Origin: Tepidisphaeraceae bacterium
GTDB lineage: Bacteria; Planctomycetota; Phycisphaerae; Tepidisphaerales; Tepidisphaeraceae
Direction of reading: 5' to 3'
Length of the DNA stretch: 64,000 bases
NCBI GenBank assembly: GCA_035998445.1
Contig: DASYHQ010000056.1
Coordinates: 20,460-84,459 of the forward strand
Position 1 is the first letter of the stretch. Every line of letters begins with the position of its first letter. The notes under the pieces were generated by a model. The model ran no database searches. It was not told the origin of the DNA and worked only from the letters and a program-made list of their open reading frames with translations. Position numbers and translations under genes: made by a program. Below are positions 1 through 7,920 of this stretch, in pieces.

Positions 1-531
1 GCGGTCGTCGAGGCGTACGACTTCTCCGCCTGCGGCACGATCGTCGACGTCGGCGGTGGGCACGGTTCATTCCTCGCCGGCATCCTGAAGAAATGGCCGT
101 CGCTGCGCGGCATCGTCTACGACAGCCCGCAGGTCGTCGCGGGCGCTGCGCCATTACTGGCCAGCGCCGGATTAACCGACCGCTGCACAACCGCGGCCGG
201 CGACTTCTTCCAATCGGTGCCGGCCGGTGGCAACACCTACGTGATGAAGCACATCATCCACGACTGGTACGACGACCGCTGCCAGGCCATCTTGGGCCAC
301 TGCCGCAAGGTGATGAAGCCGGGCGACCGCGTGTTGATCGTCGACCAGGTGCTGCCAGGCGGCAACGAGCCCTCGATCGGCAAGTTCACTGACCTAGTCA
401 TGATGATCATGCCCGGCGGCATGGAGCGCACCGCCGCCGAGTTCGAATCGCTCGTCACCCGCGCCGGCCTCCGTTTCGGCCGCATCGTGCCGACGAAGTC
501 GCCGGTCTGCGTGGTCGAGGCGTTCGCTTAA
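1..531 (+). CDS. SAM-dependent O-methyltransferase, C-terminal 176 residues (5' end outside window)
   Basis: The open frame runs in from the left edge and stops at 531, so only the Rossmann-like catalytic half is visible. It shows the SAM-binding glycine motif VDVGGGHG near residue 18, then the MKHIIHDWYDD segment, which in plant/hydroxyneurosporene-type O-methyltransferases (Methyltransf_2 family) carries the catalytic histidine. MKPGDRVLIVDQVLP is the usual next beta strand, and GGMERTAAEFESLVTRAGL matches the C-terminal end of that family. The missing N-terminus would hold the dimerisation/winged-helix domain. The substrate cannot be told from sequence. A palindromic element follows 24 bases after the stop. 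Confidence 0.85.
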   Translation, partial: AVVEAYDFSACGTIVDVGGGHGSFLAGILKKWPSLRGIVYDSPQVVAGAAPLLASAGLTDRCTTAAGDFFQSVPAGGNTYVMKHIIHDWYDDRCQAILGHCRKVMKPGDRVLIVDQVLPGGNEPSIGKFTDLVMMIMPGGMERTAAEFESLVTRAGLRFGRIVPTKSPVCVVEAFA

Positions 532-554
532 CCGCGAGGGATGTCCGCTTCCTG

Positions 555-691
555 CCGTGGCATGGGCGTCTCGCCCATGCATGTCAGCAGAAGAGGGGAC
601 TCGATTTACTTCAATTGCTCTTAAACGTCTCCTCAACCAAAAAAGACTTTCTCCTCCGGGCCAGTGCATGGGCGAGACGCCCATGCCACGG
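555..691. repeat. Palindromic element, family A (CATGGGCGTCTCGCCCATG type)
   Basis: Two inverted arms, each itself a hairpin: CCGTGGCATGGGCG + TCTCGCCCATG on the left and the reverse complement ending CCCATGCCACGG on the right, separated by about 85 bases of AT-richer unrelated sequence. The same arms recur at 12400-12537 and 35365-35501 with different loops. It lies between the methyltransferase stop and the pgi start. Confidence 0.85.
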
Positions 692-795
692 TAAGCCGAT
701 CTCGCACGCGCACCCTCGCCCCTTCGCGTCTCGGCCGCTTCGCGGTAATCTGCCTCGCTGGATCGTCAGACGAAACAACAACCACGAGGCCCGCT

Positions 796-2430
796 ATGTC
801 CATCGCCCCCTTCACGCAGCGTCCCGCTTACACGGCTTTGAAGAAGCACCACGACGCCATCAAGGGCCAGCACCTGCGCGAGCTGTTCAAGTCCGACGCC
901 TCGCGCGGCAGCCGAATGACGCTGGACGCCTGCGGCCTCTACATCGACTACTCCAAACATCGCGCGACGGATGAAACGCTGAAGCTCCTCCTCCAACTCG
1001 CCCGCGAGAGCGACCTCGAAGCCCGCCGCGACGCGATGTTCGCTGGCGAGCGGATCAACATCACCGAGGACCGGGCCGTCCTTCACACCGCCCTTCGCGC
1101 GCCGCGCAGCGCCACGATCAACGTCGATGGGAAGAACGTCGTGCCCGATGTCCACGCCGTGCTCGATAAGATGAGCGCCTTCGCCGACAAAGTTCGTTCG
1201 GGCGACTGGAAAGGCTTTTCGGGCAAACCGATCAGGAACATCGTCAACATTGGCATCGGCGGGTCCGACCTTGGCCCCGTCATGGCGTACGAGGCCCTTC
1301 GCAAATACAGCCAGCGAAACCTGACGTTCCGCTTCGTCTCCAACGTCGACGGCACTGATTTGCACGAGGCCACCATCGACCTCGATCCGGCTGAAACGCT
1401 CTTCATCATCGCCAGCAAGACCTTCACGACTCAAGAGACCATGGCCAACGCGCAATCTGCCCGCGCGAAGTTCCTGAACACCGCTAAGGACGAATCTGCC
1501 GTCGCCAAGCACTTCGTCGCCCTCTCAACCAACGCCGCCGAAGTGAAGAAGTTCGGCATCGACACCGCCAACATGTTCGAGTTCTGGGATTGGGTCGGCG
1601 GGCGCTACTCGATGGAATCCGCCATCGGCCTCTCCACCATGCTCGCGGTCGGCCCCGACAACTTCCGTCGGATGCTCTTCGGCTTCCATCAGATGGACGA
1701 ACACTTCCGCACCGCGCCGCTCGAGAAGAACGCCCCCGTGCTGCTCGCGTTGCTCGGCGTGTGGTACGTGAACTTCTTCAACGCCCAGACGGTCGCCGTC
1801 CTGCCGTACGACCAGTACCTGAAGCGCTTCCCCGCGTATCTGCAACAGCTGACCATGGAGAGCAACGGCAAGAGCACCAGGCTCGATGGCCAGCGCGTGA
1901 ACTACGAGACCGCCCCCATCTACTGGGGCGAACCCGGCACCAACGGCCAGCACTCGTTCTACCAACTGATCCACCAGGGCACGAAGCTCATCCCCTGCGA
2001 CTTCATCGGCTTCGCCAACACCCTCAACCCGCTCGGCAACCACCACGACCTGCTGATGGCCAACATCTTCGCCCAGGCCGAAGCCCTCGCCTTCGGCAAG
2101 ACCGCCGACGAACTGAAGGCCGAGCAGACGCCCGCCGATCTCATCCCCCACAAAACCTTCGAAGGCAACCGCCCGTCCACGGTCATCCTCGCCGACCGCC
2201 TCACCCCCGAAATCCTCGGCTCGCTGATCGCCCTCTACGAGCACATCACCTTCACGCAAGGCATCCTCTGGTCCATCGACTCCTTCGACCAATGGGGCGT
2301 CGAACTCGGCAAGGTACTGGCCAAGCGCATCGTCCCCGAACTGGAATCGAAGGAAGCGCCCAAGCTGGAACACGACAGCTCGACGAACACCCTCATCTCC
2401 CGCTACCGCAAACTGCGCGGGCGGGCGTAG
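796..2430 (+). CDS. pgi: Glucose-6-phosphate isomerase
   Basis: Interconverts glucose-6-phosphate and fructose-6-phosphate in the cytoplasm (glycolysis/gluconeogenesis). The 544-residue product has the normal length of the long (E. coli-like) PGI form. Both PGI signatures are present: the [17 protein letters not shown] region and, near the C-terminus, the [14 protein letters not shown] region. The sugar-phosphate loop GIGGSDLGP and MESNGKS (catalytic Glu region) are also seen. I start at the ATG giving [10 protein letters not shown], because the longer upstream frame would translate a palindromic repeat (HGRDAHAT), which is not part of PGI. The gene appears monocistronic. Confidence 0.97.
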   Translation: MSIAPFTQRPAYTALKKHHDAIKGQHLRELFKSDASRGSRMTLDACGLYIDYSKHRATDETLKLLLQLARESDLEARRDAMFAGERINITEDRAVLHTALRAPRSATINVDGKNVVPDVHAVLDKMSAFADKVRSGDWKGFSGKPIRNIVNIGIGGSDLGPVMAYEALRKYSQRNLTFRFVSNVDGTDLHEATIDLDPAETLFIIASKTFTTQETMANAQSARAKFLNTAKDESAVAKHFVALSTNAAEVKKFGIDTANMFEFWDWVGGRYSMESAIGLSTMLAVGPDNFRRMLFGFHQMDEHFRTAPLEKNAPVLLALLGVWYVNFFNAQTVAVLPYDQYLKRFPAYLQQLTMESNGKSTRLDGQRVNYETAPIYWGEPGTNGQHSFYQLIHQGTKLIPCDFIGFANTLNPLGNHHDLLMANIFAQAEALAFGKTADELKAEQTPADLIPHKTFEGNRPSTVILADRLTPEILGSLIALYEHITFTQGILWSIDSFDQWGVELGKVLAKRIVPELESKEAPKLEHDSSTNTLISRYRKLRGRA

Positions 2431-2544
2431 TTCGCCTATCCACGGAGAAAGCGAACGCGAAGGCGCGATGGCGCGAAGAATGCCGCGAAGGGTGGGCAAC
2501 GCGGCATCCGTCGTCGCAAGTGGCAGAAGCGGGAGAAGTGAACA

Positions 2545-2769
2545 GTGCGTCCCACCCGAATCCTTTACTTCGCCGTGGCAGGCGTCTGGGCCTTCGCCGT
2601 TGGCTTCTTAGCGTGGATCGTGGTGGCCGTGCTCACGTCACAAATGTTCAAAGAGGTGGAAGGCTGGCAGAGCGCCGCGCCGCTACTACTTCAACTCGCG
2701 GTATTTCTTGCCACATCCATCTGGGCGTTCCGAAACTACACGAAGGGAATGCGCCCGCCCATGACTTAA
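2545..2769 (+). CDS. Small two-helix membrane protein, unknown
   Basis: 74 residues from a GTG start, with GGGAG about 8 bases upstream as ribosome site. Residues ~7-31 (LYFAVAGVWAFAVGFLAW) and ~45-63 are hydrophobic enough to span the membrane twice, with a short polar segment between them. I do not recognise the family. It sits 115 bases after pgi on the same strand and just before a repeat-filled region. It could be a real small membrane protein or a chance frame; the good ribosome site and hydrophobic pattern favour a real gene. Confidence 0.5.
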   Translation: MRPTRILYFAVAGVWAFAVGFLAWIVVAVLTSQMFKEVEGWQSAAPLLLQLAVFLATSIWAFRNYTKGMRPPMT

Positions 2770-3294
2770 AGCAATTCCGCTCCGGCCCCCGTTAACCTAG
2801 CCACCTTGGCTAATCGCCAAACTTGCGTTCTTGCCCGTCTCTCTTCTGTAGGACAGGCATTCCTGCCTGTCTCTCCCCCCGTATTCTCGCTGCCTCTCTT
2901 CTGTGGCACAGACATTCCTGTCTGTGTCTCCCCCCGGGCTTCTCGTCTGTCTCCTGCATCGGACGGGGCGGACATTCTTGTCTGCCGCGCGGCGCTAGGC
3001 GCGATCACACAAGGGGAGCCACGAAGGCGCGAAGGCGGACACGCAGAATAAGGTTCAACCCCAGAGGACACAGAGAGCACAGAGGCAGACACAGAGCCAA
3101 GCCCTCTTCATTGGGATTTGGGCCCTGGTCATTTGTTTGGCATTGGGGCTTGGGAGTTTGAATTCGTGAATACGGGGGGACAGAAGACGGGGGGAGAGAC
3201 AGGCAGGAATGCCTGTCCTACAGAAGAATCCCGCACACCCCTTCGCGGCCGCCTTCGCGTCATCGCGCCTTCGCGTTCTCCGCCGCCCCCTCCC
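2770..3294. repeat. Intergenic region filled with palindromic family B repeats
   Basis: No gene is seen. The stretch holds several copies of a short inverted-repeat unit, CTGTAGGACAGGCATTCCTG and variants (GGCACAGACATTCCTGTCTG, GGCGGACATTCTTGTCTGCC), at about 2843-2992, and an oppositely oriented copy at about 3178-3226. The copies at 2843 and 3178 form a long inverted pair. The same units return at 23591-23735 and 24078-24184. Open frames across it only translate the repeat. Confidence 0.8.
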
Positions 3295-4029
3295 TCATGC
3301 CGCGCTTTGAAACCGCGGCGCCTGGTCGAACCGGATCGGTGTCTCGCAGGCGAAGACCGTGCTGACCGGGTTGCTGAAGGCGCCCGTTTCGCCGCGGCGG
3401 GTGACCCAGCGGGCGACGAAGGTCATGCGGTCGCCGAACGATTGGGCGCGGGCGGGCACGGTAAAGCGGTGCCGCGTGAACGTGCCGACCAGCCGCCAGT
3501 TCAATTCGATGTCGCCCGGCGGATCGCCGGCGGCCGTGCCGAGGGGCTGGATGAACTCGAACAGCTGCAGGCCCACCGTGTCGCGCGGGCGGGCCGTGCG
3601 ATGGCGGTGGCCCGAGTGGACCGCCGTCAGCGTCGTCTCGCCATGTCGCCCCGTGACGACCGTCAGCACCGGTTTGCCATCGGGTGGACCGACGTGGCGC
3701 ACGCGCCGCTTCGCTGGCCGCAGTCCCAGGTTCACCTTGAGCGCCGGCGCCAGCTCTGAATCGCTTCGCAACCGCTGGGCCATCGGTCGCACGATGCGCT
3801 CGGCCGCCCGGCGGGCGATCGTTTTCGTCAGCACCATGGCCCGCGTGCGCGTGATCGGCTCCCGGGCCGCCACCAGCGCTAGCCGGTACGTTCGCACCCG
3901 GTCCGCGACCTCGTCGGCCCCGGCCTGCGACACGCGATAGGCCGCTAAATCGCGCAGCAGTTGTCGCGCGAAGCTCTTCATCCAGATCGCCGCGTGCAGG
4001 TCCTGTTCCGGAATGTAATCGGCACCCAT
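3295..4029 (-). CDS. Unrecognised soluble protein, beta-rich C-terminal half
   Basis: 244 residues from the ATG at 4029 (MGADYIPEQDLHAAIWMKSF), chosen because GGGAGCGAG lies just upstream; an ATG 15 bases earlier is the alternative. The N-terminal ~95 residues are helical and Arg/Ala rich. The C-terminal part reads like an Ig/FnIII-type domain (VGLQLFEFIQ, WRLVGTFTRHRFTV, FVARWVTRRGETGAFSNPVS). This two-part layout recalls planctomycete hypothetical proteins; I give no function. There is no signal peptide. It is oriented tail-to-tail with the upstream plus-strand genes across the repeat region. Confidence 0.7.
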   Translation of the reverse strand: MGADYIPEQDLHAAIWMKSFARQLLRDLAAYRVSQAGADEVADRVRTYRLALVAAREPITRTRAMVLTKTIARRAAERIVRPMAQRLRSDSELAPALKVNLGLRPAKRRVRHVGPPDGKPVLTVVTGRHGETTLTAVHSGHRHRTARPRDTVGLQLFEFIQPLGTAAGDPPGDIELNWRLVGTFTRHRFTVPARAQSFGDRMTFVARWVTRRGETGAFSNPVSTVFACETPIRFDQAPRFQSAA

Positions 4030-4091
4030 TCGACTCGCTCCCATCCGCGCCCGCGCGCACCGGCCACCGCCAATCGGTAGTGGGCCAGCCA

Positions 4092-4153
4092 GGCGTGGCA
4101 CGGGCTTTCAACCCGTGTCTTCAATCGCCCCATGGATTGAAAACCCATGCCAC
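4092..4153. repeat. Divergent palindromic element related to family A
   Basis: Inverted arms GGCGTGGCACGGGCTTTCAA and the matching right arm ending CCCATGCCACC, each with an internal hairpin. The outer bases resemble family A, but the inner sequence differs. It lies just upstream of the minus-strand gene ending at 3295. Confidence 0.6.
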
Positions 4154-4279
4154 CTCAAACCGATCCACCGGCCAGCGGCCACGGTTGTCTTATCGTCGCA
4201 ATTCCTTGTTTAGTGCAGTTTTCGAGATGAAAACCCCGGTTCGCTCGCCGCCCCACCCCCGCGGCTGATCGTCCGCGCC

Positions 4280-4590
4280 CCGTGCGAATGTCCGCCGACG
4301 CCTCGGCCAGTTGTCGCAAACGCCCGCGGACATTCGCCGCACCCGCGTCCAATCTCCCGAGCCCCCGGCGGACCTCCGCCCGCGCTCCGTCCAACTTCCC
4401 GCCACTCGCGTCCAACTTCCCCAACCTTGTGCGGACATTCGCCCGCCCCCCATCCAACTTCCCCCCACCCCCGCGGATATCCGCCCGCCCCCCGTCCAAC
4501 CGCCCAACATCTCCGCGCACATCCGCGGACCTCTCCACCAGTCCGCCGCGCGGCCCGTCCATCCCGCCTCGATCGCCAGCCGTTCTGCTC
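4280..4590. repeat. Degenerate 21-bp-period minisatellite
   Basis: About 13 imperfect 21-base units, mostly alternating between two kinds: A (GCGGACATTCGCCCGC...) and B (GTCCAACTTCCCC...). For example, A starts at 4329, B at 4350, A at 4371, and two B units in a row follow. The strand is extremely C/T rich. Because 21 is divisible by 3, every frame stays open, giving heptad-like translations on both strands. On the minus strand one frame reads KLDGARAEVRRGLGRLD-like heptads that resemble a decayed coiled coil. No convincing start or ribosome site supports a gene. Confidence 0.7.
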
Positions 4591-4760
4591 CCGAGACGCC
4601 CCACCCTGTCGGCCCGCCGATCCAACCGCAATTCCCTCCGATCCCCTCTCCCGCGTCCCCGCGCGGGAGGGCCAGGGATGCGGCCCCACCGCACGCCCCC
4701 ACGCGTCTCCACAATTGTCGCCCCTCCCGCCCCCCGCTACAGTCGCGACACCCAACGCGC

Positions 4761-4949
4761 GACAGCGGCGACTACATCGGGTTCTGGGACTTGAAATCCG
4801 ACCCGACGTACCACGAGCGAATGGCTGATAAACAAGCTATCTACGCGAAGCATGGGTTGAGGTTGATCGAGTTGGTATACGGGGAGATCGAACGGCTGGA
4901 GGATGTGCCGCCGTGGATATTGTTGAGGTATGGTATTGAGAGTGCGTGA
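4761..4949 (+). pseudogene. Tail fragment of a restriction-endonuclease-like protein
   Basis: The frame ending at 4949 reads GFWDLKSDPTYHERMADK, then YAKHGLRLIELVYGEIERL. This is the pattern of the last part of PD-(D/E)XK-type nuclease domains, where a conserved Tyr-Trp/Phe-Trp...DP.Y..R...K...Y...G..LIEL segment follows the core. There is no start codon in good context, and the upstream sequence is the minisatellite, so the N-terminal catalytic half is missing. I treat it as a gene remnant. The family assignment rests on pattern recognition only. Confidence 0.45.
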
Positions 4950-4973
4950 CAACGTGCGTAGCTGGGCGCGAGC

Positions 4974-6263
4974 ATGAACCACTTCGACTGGAAGACATTC
5001 CTACAGCAATGGAGCACGTACATGCTCGCCTCGTCGTGGGCGGACGAGCTGACTGCGGACGTGCGCTTCTCCAACTGGCTAGGGGTCGCAGGAGCGACGG
5101 AGCAGGAGTTGGCCGAGATCGAAGGCCGGCTGAAGATACCCCTTCCACCCTCCTACCGATCGTTCCTGCAAACGTCGGACGGCTGGCGCCGAACGTCCCA
5201 TGCCATTCAGCGAATGCGCCCGGCGCAGGAGCTGCATTGGTTTCGTAAGGAGAACAAGGATTGGATCGCCGCGTACACCGCGCCGTCAGTCTATGGTGAG
5301 GCCGAGCCGACCCCCGATGCAGAATACTTTTCGTACGAGACCCCGCAGGACTTCCGCCCGAAACACCTGCGGGAAACGCTTCAGATCAGCGACGTCGGTG
5401 ATGCAGCCGTCTACCTGCTGAACCCGCAGGTGATCGACAAGGATGGCGAATGGGAAGCGTGGTTCTTCGCGAACTGGCTGCCGGGCGTACATCGCTATCG
5501 CTCGTTCCTCGAGATGATGCAGGCCGAGTACCACGGTTTCGCTGGCATCGAATGGAAACAACCCGTTGGCATTCTCGATGGGATGCCGGACGAGTTCGTC
5601 GGTTCGCCCGGCGCGCCCAAGCGAAAGAAGAAGCTGCGCCGCGCGACACGCGAGCCGAAGGTATTGGGCAAGCGGCTGTCGGAATGGACCACCGAAGAGT
5701 TGGTGCAGATGCTGGCGATCGACGAGCCGCACGTTCAAGAAGACGCTGCCGAAGCGCTGGGTAAGCTGGGTGACCCGACGGCGGTGGGACCGCTTTTGAC
5801 CTTGGCCAAAGGGGACACGAGCAACGCGAGCATCCACGCGCTTCACGCAGCGGTGAAGCTGGCCCCCGACGAAACGCGGGACGTCCTGCTTGATGCGATT
5901 CGGCAGCGTTCCTTTTTCACGCTCTTCTCCGCGGCCACCCTTTGCGCCGAGCTACGAGAGAACCGTGCGCTGCCTCTCTTGATCGATATCCTCCGTGATC
6001 CGGATTCCCGCGCAACGCATCAGACGGAAATAGCAGGCCAACTGATTGCAGAGTTCGGAGAAGATGGGATGCGCGCGCTCTCTGAACTACTGGCTGACGA
6101 CGCGCCATACGTGCGTCGCCGTGCCGCGGGTGGCCTGCGTTACACCAACAACGCGAACGCAAGGACGCACCTGAGCGGCGTGCTGCAGGATCCCGATCCT
6201 CAGGTACGCGAGATAGCCGAGACAGGGTTGAAGGTGCTCCCGCCGCTACGTGGCGGGCGCTAA
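4974..6263 (+). CDS. SMI1/KNR4-domain protein with C-terminal HEAT repeats
   Basis: 429 residues. Residues ~1-200 match the SMI1/KNR4 (SUKH) fold: a lead helix, then GATEQELAEIEGRLKIPLPPSYRSFLQTSDGW, the classic SUKH signature, and later VYLLNPQVIDKDGEWEAWFFANWLPGVHRYRSF. A Lys-rich linker (KRKKKLRRATREPK, ~209-223) leads into HEAT/PBS-lyase-type repeats (EDAAEALGKLGDPTAVGPLL; YVRRRAAGGLRY; PQVREIAETGLK). SUKH proteins are often immunity proteins to nuclease toxins; the nuclease-like remnant just upstream fits that idea but does not prove it. It begins 24 bases after that remnant stops. Confidence 0.85.
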   Translation: MNHFDWKTFLQQWSTYMLASSWADELTADVRFSNWLGVAGATEQELAEIEGRLKIPLPPSYRSFLQTSDGWRRTSHAIQRMRPAQELHWFRKENKDWIAAYTAPSVYGEAEPTPDAEYFSYETPQDFRPKHLRETLQISDVGDAAVYLLNPQVIDKDGEWEAWFFANWLPGVHRYRSFLEMMQAEYHGFAGIEWKQPVGILDGMPDEFVGSPGAPKRKKKLRRATREPKVLGKRLSEWTTEELVQMLAIDEPHVQEDAAEALGKLGDPTAVGPLLTLAKGDTSNASIHALHAAVKLAPDETRDVLLDAIRQRSFFTLFSAATLCAELRENRALPLLIDILRDPDSRATHQTEIAGQLIAEFGEDGMRALSELLADDAPYVRRRAAGGLRYTNNANARTHLSGVLQDPDPQVREIAETGLKVLPPLRGGR

Positions 6264-6277
6264 GGACATGCCTTGGT

Positions 6278-6406
6278 TTACCCCATCTCCTCCGGCAGCG
6301 GCCCCGCCCTCGCCAATCGATACGCCGCGACCCCCTTCTGCCGCACGAATTCCGGCGTGAGGTTCACGCCCGCCGAGAAGCGGACGATCGGGAAGCTGGC
6401 GTGGCC
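6278..6406 (-). pseudogene. Possible C-terminal gene remnant cut by a repeat
   Basis: On the minus strand, a frame running out of the palindrome reads SFPIVRFSAGVNLTPEFVRQ and onward to LPEEMG and a stop at 6278. This tract looks protein-like (balanced composition, LTPEFVRQKGVAAYRLARAG), unlike the surrounding repeat translation. Its N-terminal side is replaced by family C palindrome sequence. I do not recognise the family. It may be the last ~40 residues of a gene broken when the repeats arrived. Confidence 0.3.
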
Positions 6407-6487
6407 GGGTGCCACGGTACGGTGCTCCGTGCCGTGTCTTGCCCCGCCCGCGGAAGGCACGGCTTGGAGTACCAAACCGTGGCACCC
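6407..6487. repeat. Family C palindrome, copy 1 (left of RAYT)
   Basis: Imperfect 81-bp inverted repeat with outer arms GGGTGCCACGGTACGG and CCAAACCGTGGCACCC and inner arms CCGTGCCGTG and CACGGCTTGG. It is one of four copies arranged in two pairs around the transposase gene. Confidence 0.9.
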
Positions 6488-6512
6488 AGAAAGGCGTCGC
6501 GGGCACGGGGTC

Positions 6513-6592
6513 GGGTGCCACGGTACGGTACTCCGTGCCGTGTCTTGCCCCCCCGCGGAAGGCACGGCTTGGAGTACCAAACCGTGGCACCC
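6513..6592. repeat. Family C palindrome, copy 2 (left of RAYT)
   Basis: Same 80-bp inverted repeat in the same orientation as copy 1, 26 bases after it. The spacer AGAAAGGCGTCGCGGGCACG closely resembles the spacer between copies 3 and 4, so the pair plus spacer appears to be the repeated unit. Confidence 0.9.
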
Positions 6593-6629
6593 GGAAAGGC
6601 GTCCCGGGCGGTGAGCTACTGAAGTTCGG

Positions 6630-7199
6630 TCAGAACAGCGAACGGTCGCCGCGTGGTACGAGGTCGAACGCGATCGGGGGATGCCCCGGCTCGTCCTGAT
6701 CTGCGTAGGCCCGGGCGCTCGACCACACCCATGAGACCGAATCGGTCGTCAACCCACGCCGGATCGGGTTGCGGTGGACGTAGGCGATCTTCTCGATCAA
6801 CTCGACGCCGAGGACATTCCGATCGTACCCGCCGCCCGGCTGCCAGAAGTGGGCGCGGCGGCCGTCAGGCGCCTGGAGCTTCGAAAGGATCGGCGCGTTC
6901 AGCGCTCGCCAGCGGGCGAACACCTCGGCCGCCAGGGGGCGTTTCAACGCCTGAAGGAACGGCGTCAACGGCTGGCCGCTTGGTTGGCAGACGATCAGGT
7001 GGAGGTGGTCCGGCATCACCACCCACGCGATGAGCCGAACCTCGTGCCGCAGCGTGGCGGCACCGAGGTGGGCGACGAGGCGGTCTTTGATGCGGCCATT
7101 ACTGAACAGGGGCAAGCGGCGGTAACACGAGAAGGTGAGGAACCGGGCCGTGCCTGGGACGTCGCGGCGGCGCATCGTCTTTCGCGGTGGCAGGTCCAT
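6630..7199 (-). CDS. REP-associated tyrosine transposase (RAYT, IS200-like Y1)
   Basis: 189-residue single-strand DNA transposase/nuclease of the Y1 HUH superfamily. FLTFSCYRRLPLF near residue 20 is the typical first strand, MPDHLHLIV (~62-70) carries the His-hydrophobic-His metal motif, and KIAYVHRNPIRRGL (~137-150) supplies the catalytic tyrosine with the family HxNPxxxGL context. The start gives MDLPPRK with AGGA about 8 bases upstream. RAYTs are single-copy domesticated relatives of IS200/IS605 transposases that act on REP-type palindromes. Here two family C palindromes lie on each side, a REPtron-like layout. No TTAC-like left/right ends were confirmed. Confidence 0.92.
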   Translation of the reverse strand: MDLPPRKTMRRRDVPGTARFLTFSCYRRLPLFSNGRIKDRLVAHLGAATLRHEVRLIAWVVMPDHLHLIVCQPSGQPLTPFLQALKRPLAAEVFARWRALNAPILSKLQAPDGRRAHFWQPGGGYDRNVLGVELIEKIAYVHRNPIRRGLTTDSVSWVWSSARAYADQDEPGHPPIAFDLVPRGDRSLF

Positions 7200-7246
7200 G
7201 AAGTCCTGAGCATCATACCGGAGGCTGGAAATATCAAACCACGACG

Positions 7247-7326
7247 GGGTGCCACGGTACGGTACGCCGTGCCGTGTCTTGCCCCCCCGCGGAAGGCACG
7301 GCTTGGCGTACCAAACCGTGGCACCC
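7247..7326. repeat. Family C palindrome, copy 3 (right of RAYT)
   Basis: 80-bp copy with the same arms; the inner arm reads GGTACGCCGTGCC where copies 1 and 2 have a CTCC variant, and the right arm has the compensating GGCGTACC. The covarying change keeps the hairpin paired. It lies 48 bases upstream of the transposase start. Confidence 0.9.
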
Positions 7327-7351
7327 GGAAAGGCGTCGCGGGCAGGGGGCC

Positions 7352-7430
7352 GGGTGCCACGGTACGGTACGCCGTGCCGTGTCTTTTCCGTCGATCAGAG
7401 CACGGCTTGGAGTACCAAACCGTGGCACCC
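7352..7430. repeat. Family C palindrome, copy 4 (right of RAYT)
   Basis: 79-bp copy 26 bases after copy 3. The outer arms are intact, but the apical loop is changed to TTTTCCGTCGATCAGAG, so it is the most divergent loop of the four. The gene-like sequence to its right (minus-strand frame ending KIVANVLMRAIVKKVN) runs directly into it. Confidence 0.88.
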
Positions 7431-7455
7431 GGCGCAGTTCACCTTCTTCACGATC

Positions 7456-7862
7456 GCCCGCATCAGCACGTTGGCGACGATTTTCTCGGTCTCGGTCCAG
7501 AAGCGGTCGACCCAGCCTGCCCGGGCGATGGCCGATAAACGGCGGCGGTAAGATCGACTGGCGAACAATGGCGAACGGGCGGCGCGGTGGCCGATAGTTG
7601 CGGGTATGGGCACGCGATCAAACAAGCGGGACCGCAAGGGGCACGTCGATCCGTTTCACGCACGGCGGACGCGCTTTCGCGCGGCGCTGGGGGCGGTCGG
7701 GCTGTGGGACGCGTTCGCGGCCATGCCGTGGTTGGCGCAAGAGCAGTTGATGAAGATGAAGTTCGCCGACCCGGTGGTGGAGTTCGACGCGAGCGTGCCG
7801 GCCGACGACGCGACGGCGATGCGGCCGGCCATGGAAGCCAGGCTGCGCGCGGCGGCGGTCGC
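7456..7862. repeat. Segmental duplication, left copy
   Basis: This stretch matches 9477-9964, including the non-coding lead GCCCGCATCAGCACGTT, the GATTTTCTCGGTCTCGGT block, and the GGCCGATAAACGGCGGC and GGTGGCCGATAGTTGCG blocks before the gene start, plus the first ~85 codons. The right copy carries about 75 extra bases in its leader. Homology ends abruptly inside the coding sequence. Confidence 0.85.
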
Positions 7863-7920
7863 CAACCCGTACCTCCGCAAGGCGATCGACCGCGATCGGC
7901 GGGAGCTTTATGCGGCTTGA
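7606..7920 (+). CDS. Truncated paralogue of the 9708-10895 gene (104 aa)
   Basis: Residues 1-85 (MGTRSNKRDRKGHVDPF...FADPVVEFDASVP) are, by eye, about 85% identical to the N-terminus of the 395-residue protein at 9708. After residue 85 the sequence changes to ANPYLRKAIDRDRRELYAA and stops, so about three quarters of the full protein is missing. It is either a decaying copy or a short chimeric protein. The differences are mostly conservative, which suggests some past selection. Function unknown; the family looks planctomycete-specific to me. Confidence 0.55.
   Translation: MGTRSNKRDRKGHVDPFHARRTRFRAALGAVGLWDAFAAMPWLAQEQLMKMKFADPVVEFDASVPADDATAMRPAMEARLRAAAVANPYLRKAIDRDRRELYAA

Noticed and set aside
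664..795. N-terminal extension of pgi (MHGRDAHAT...)
   Set aside because: It translates the right arm of a family A palindrome and has no PGI similarity; the ATG at 796 gives the normal length.
1525..2499. Long minus-strand open frame across pgi
   Set aside because: High-GC shadow of pgi; composition dominated by Val/Gly/Glu/Arg with no family pattern, and pgi itself is certain.
2806..3161. Small proteins reading TGIPACLSP or HRHSCLCLP
   Set aside because: They are translations of family B repeats, recurring at 23591 and 24078, not genes.
4282..4794. Proline/serine-rich plus-strand gene over the minisatellite
   Set aside because: Translation is a product of the 21-bp repeat in an always-open frame; no ribosome site or signal peptide.
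6407..7430. CRISPR-like array
   Set aside because: Four ~80-bp palindromes in two pairs separated by a transposase gene; no regular short repeats with unique spacers and no cas genes.
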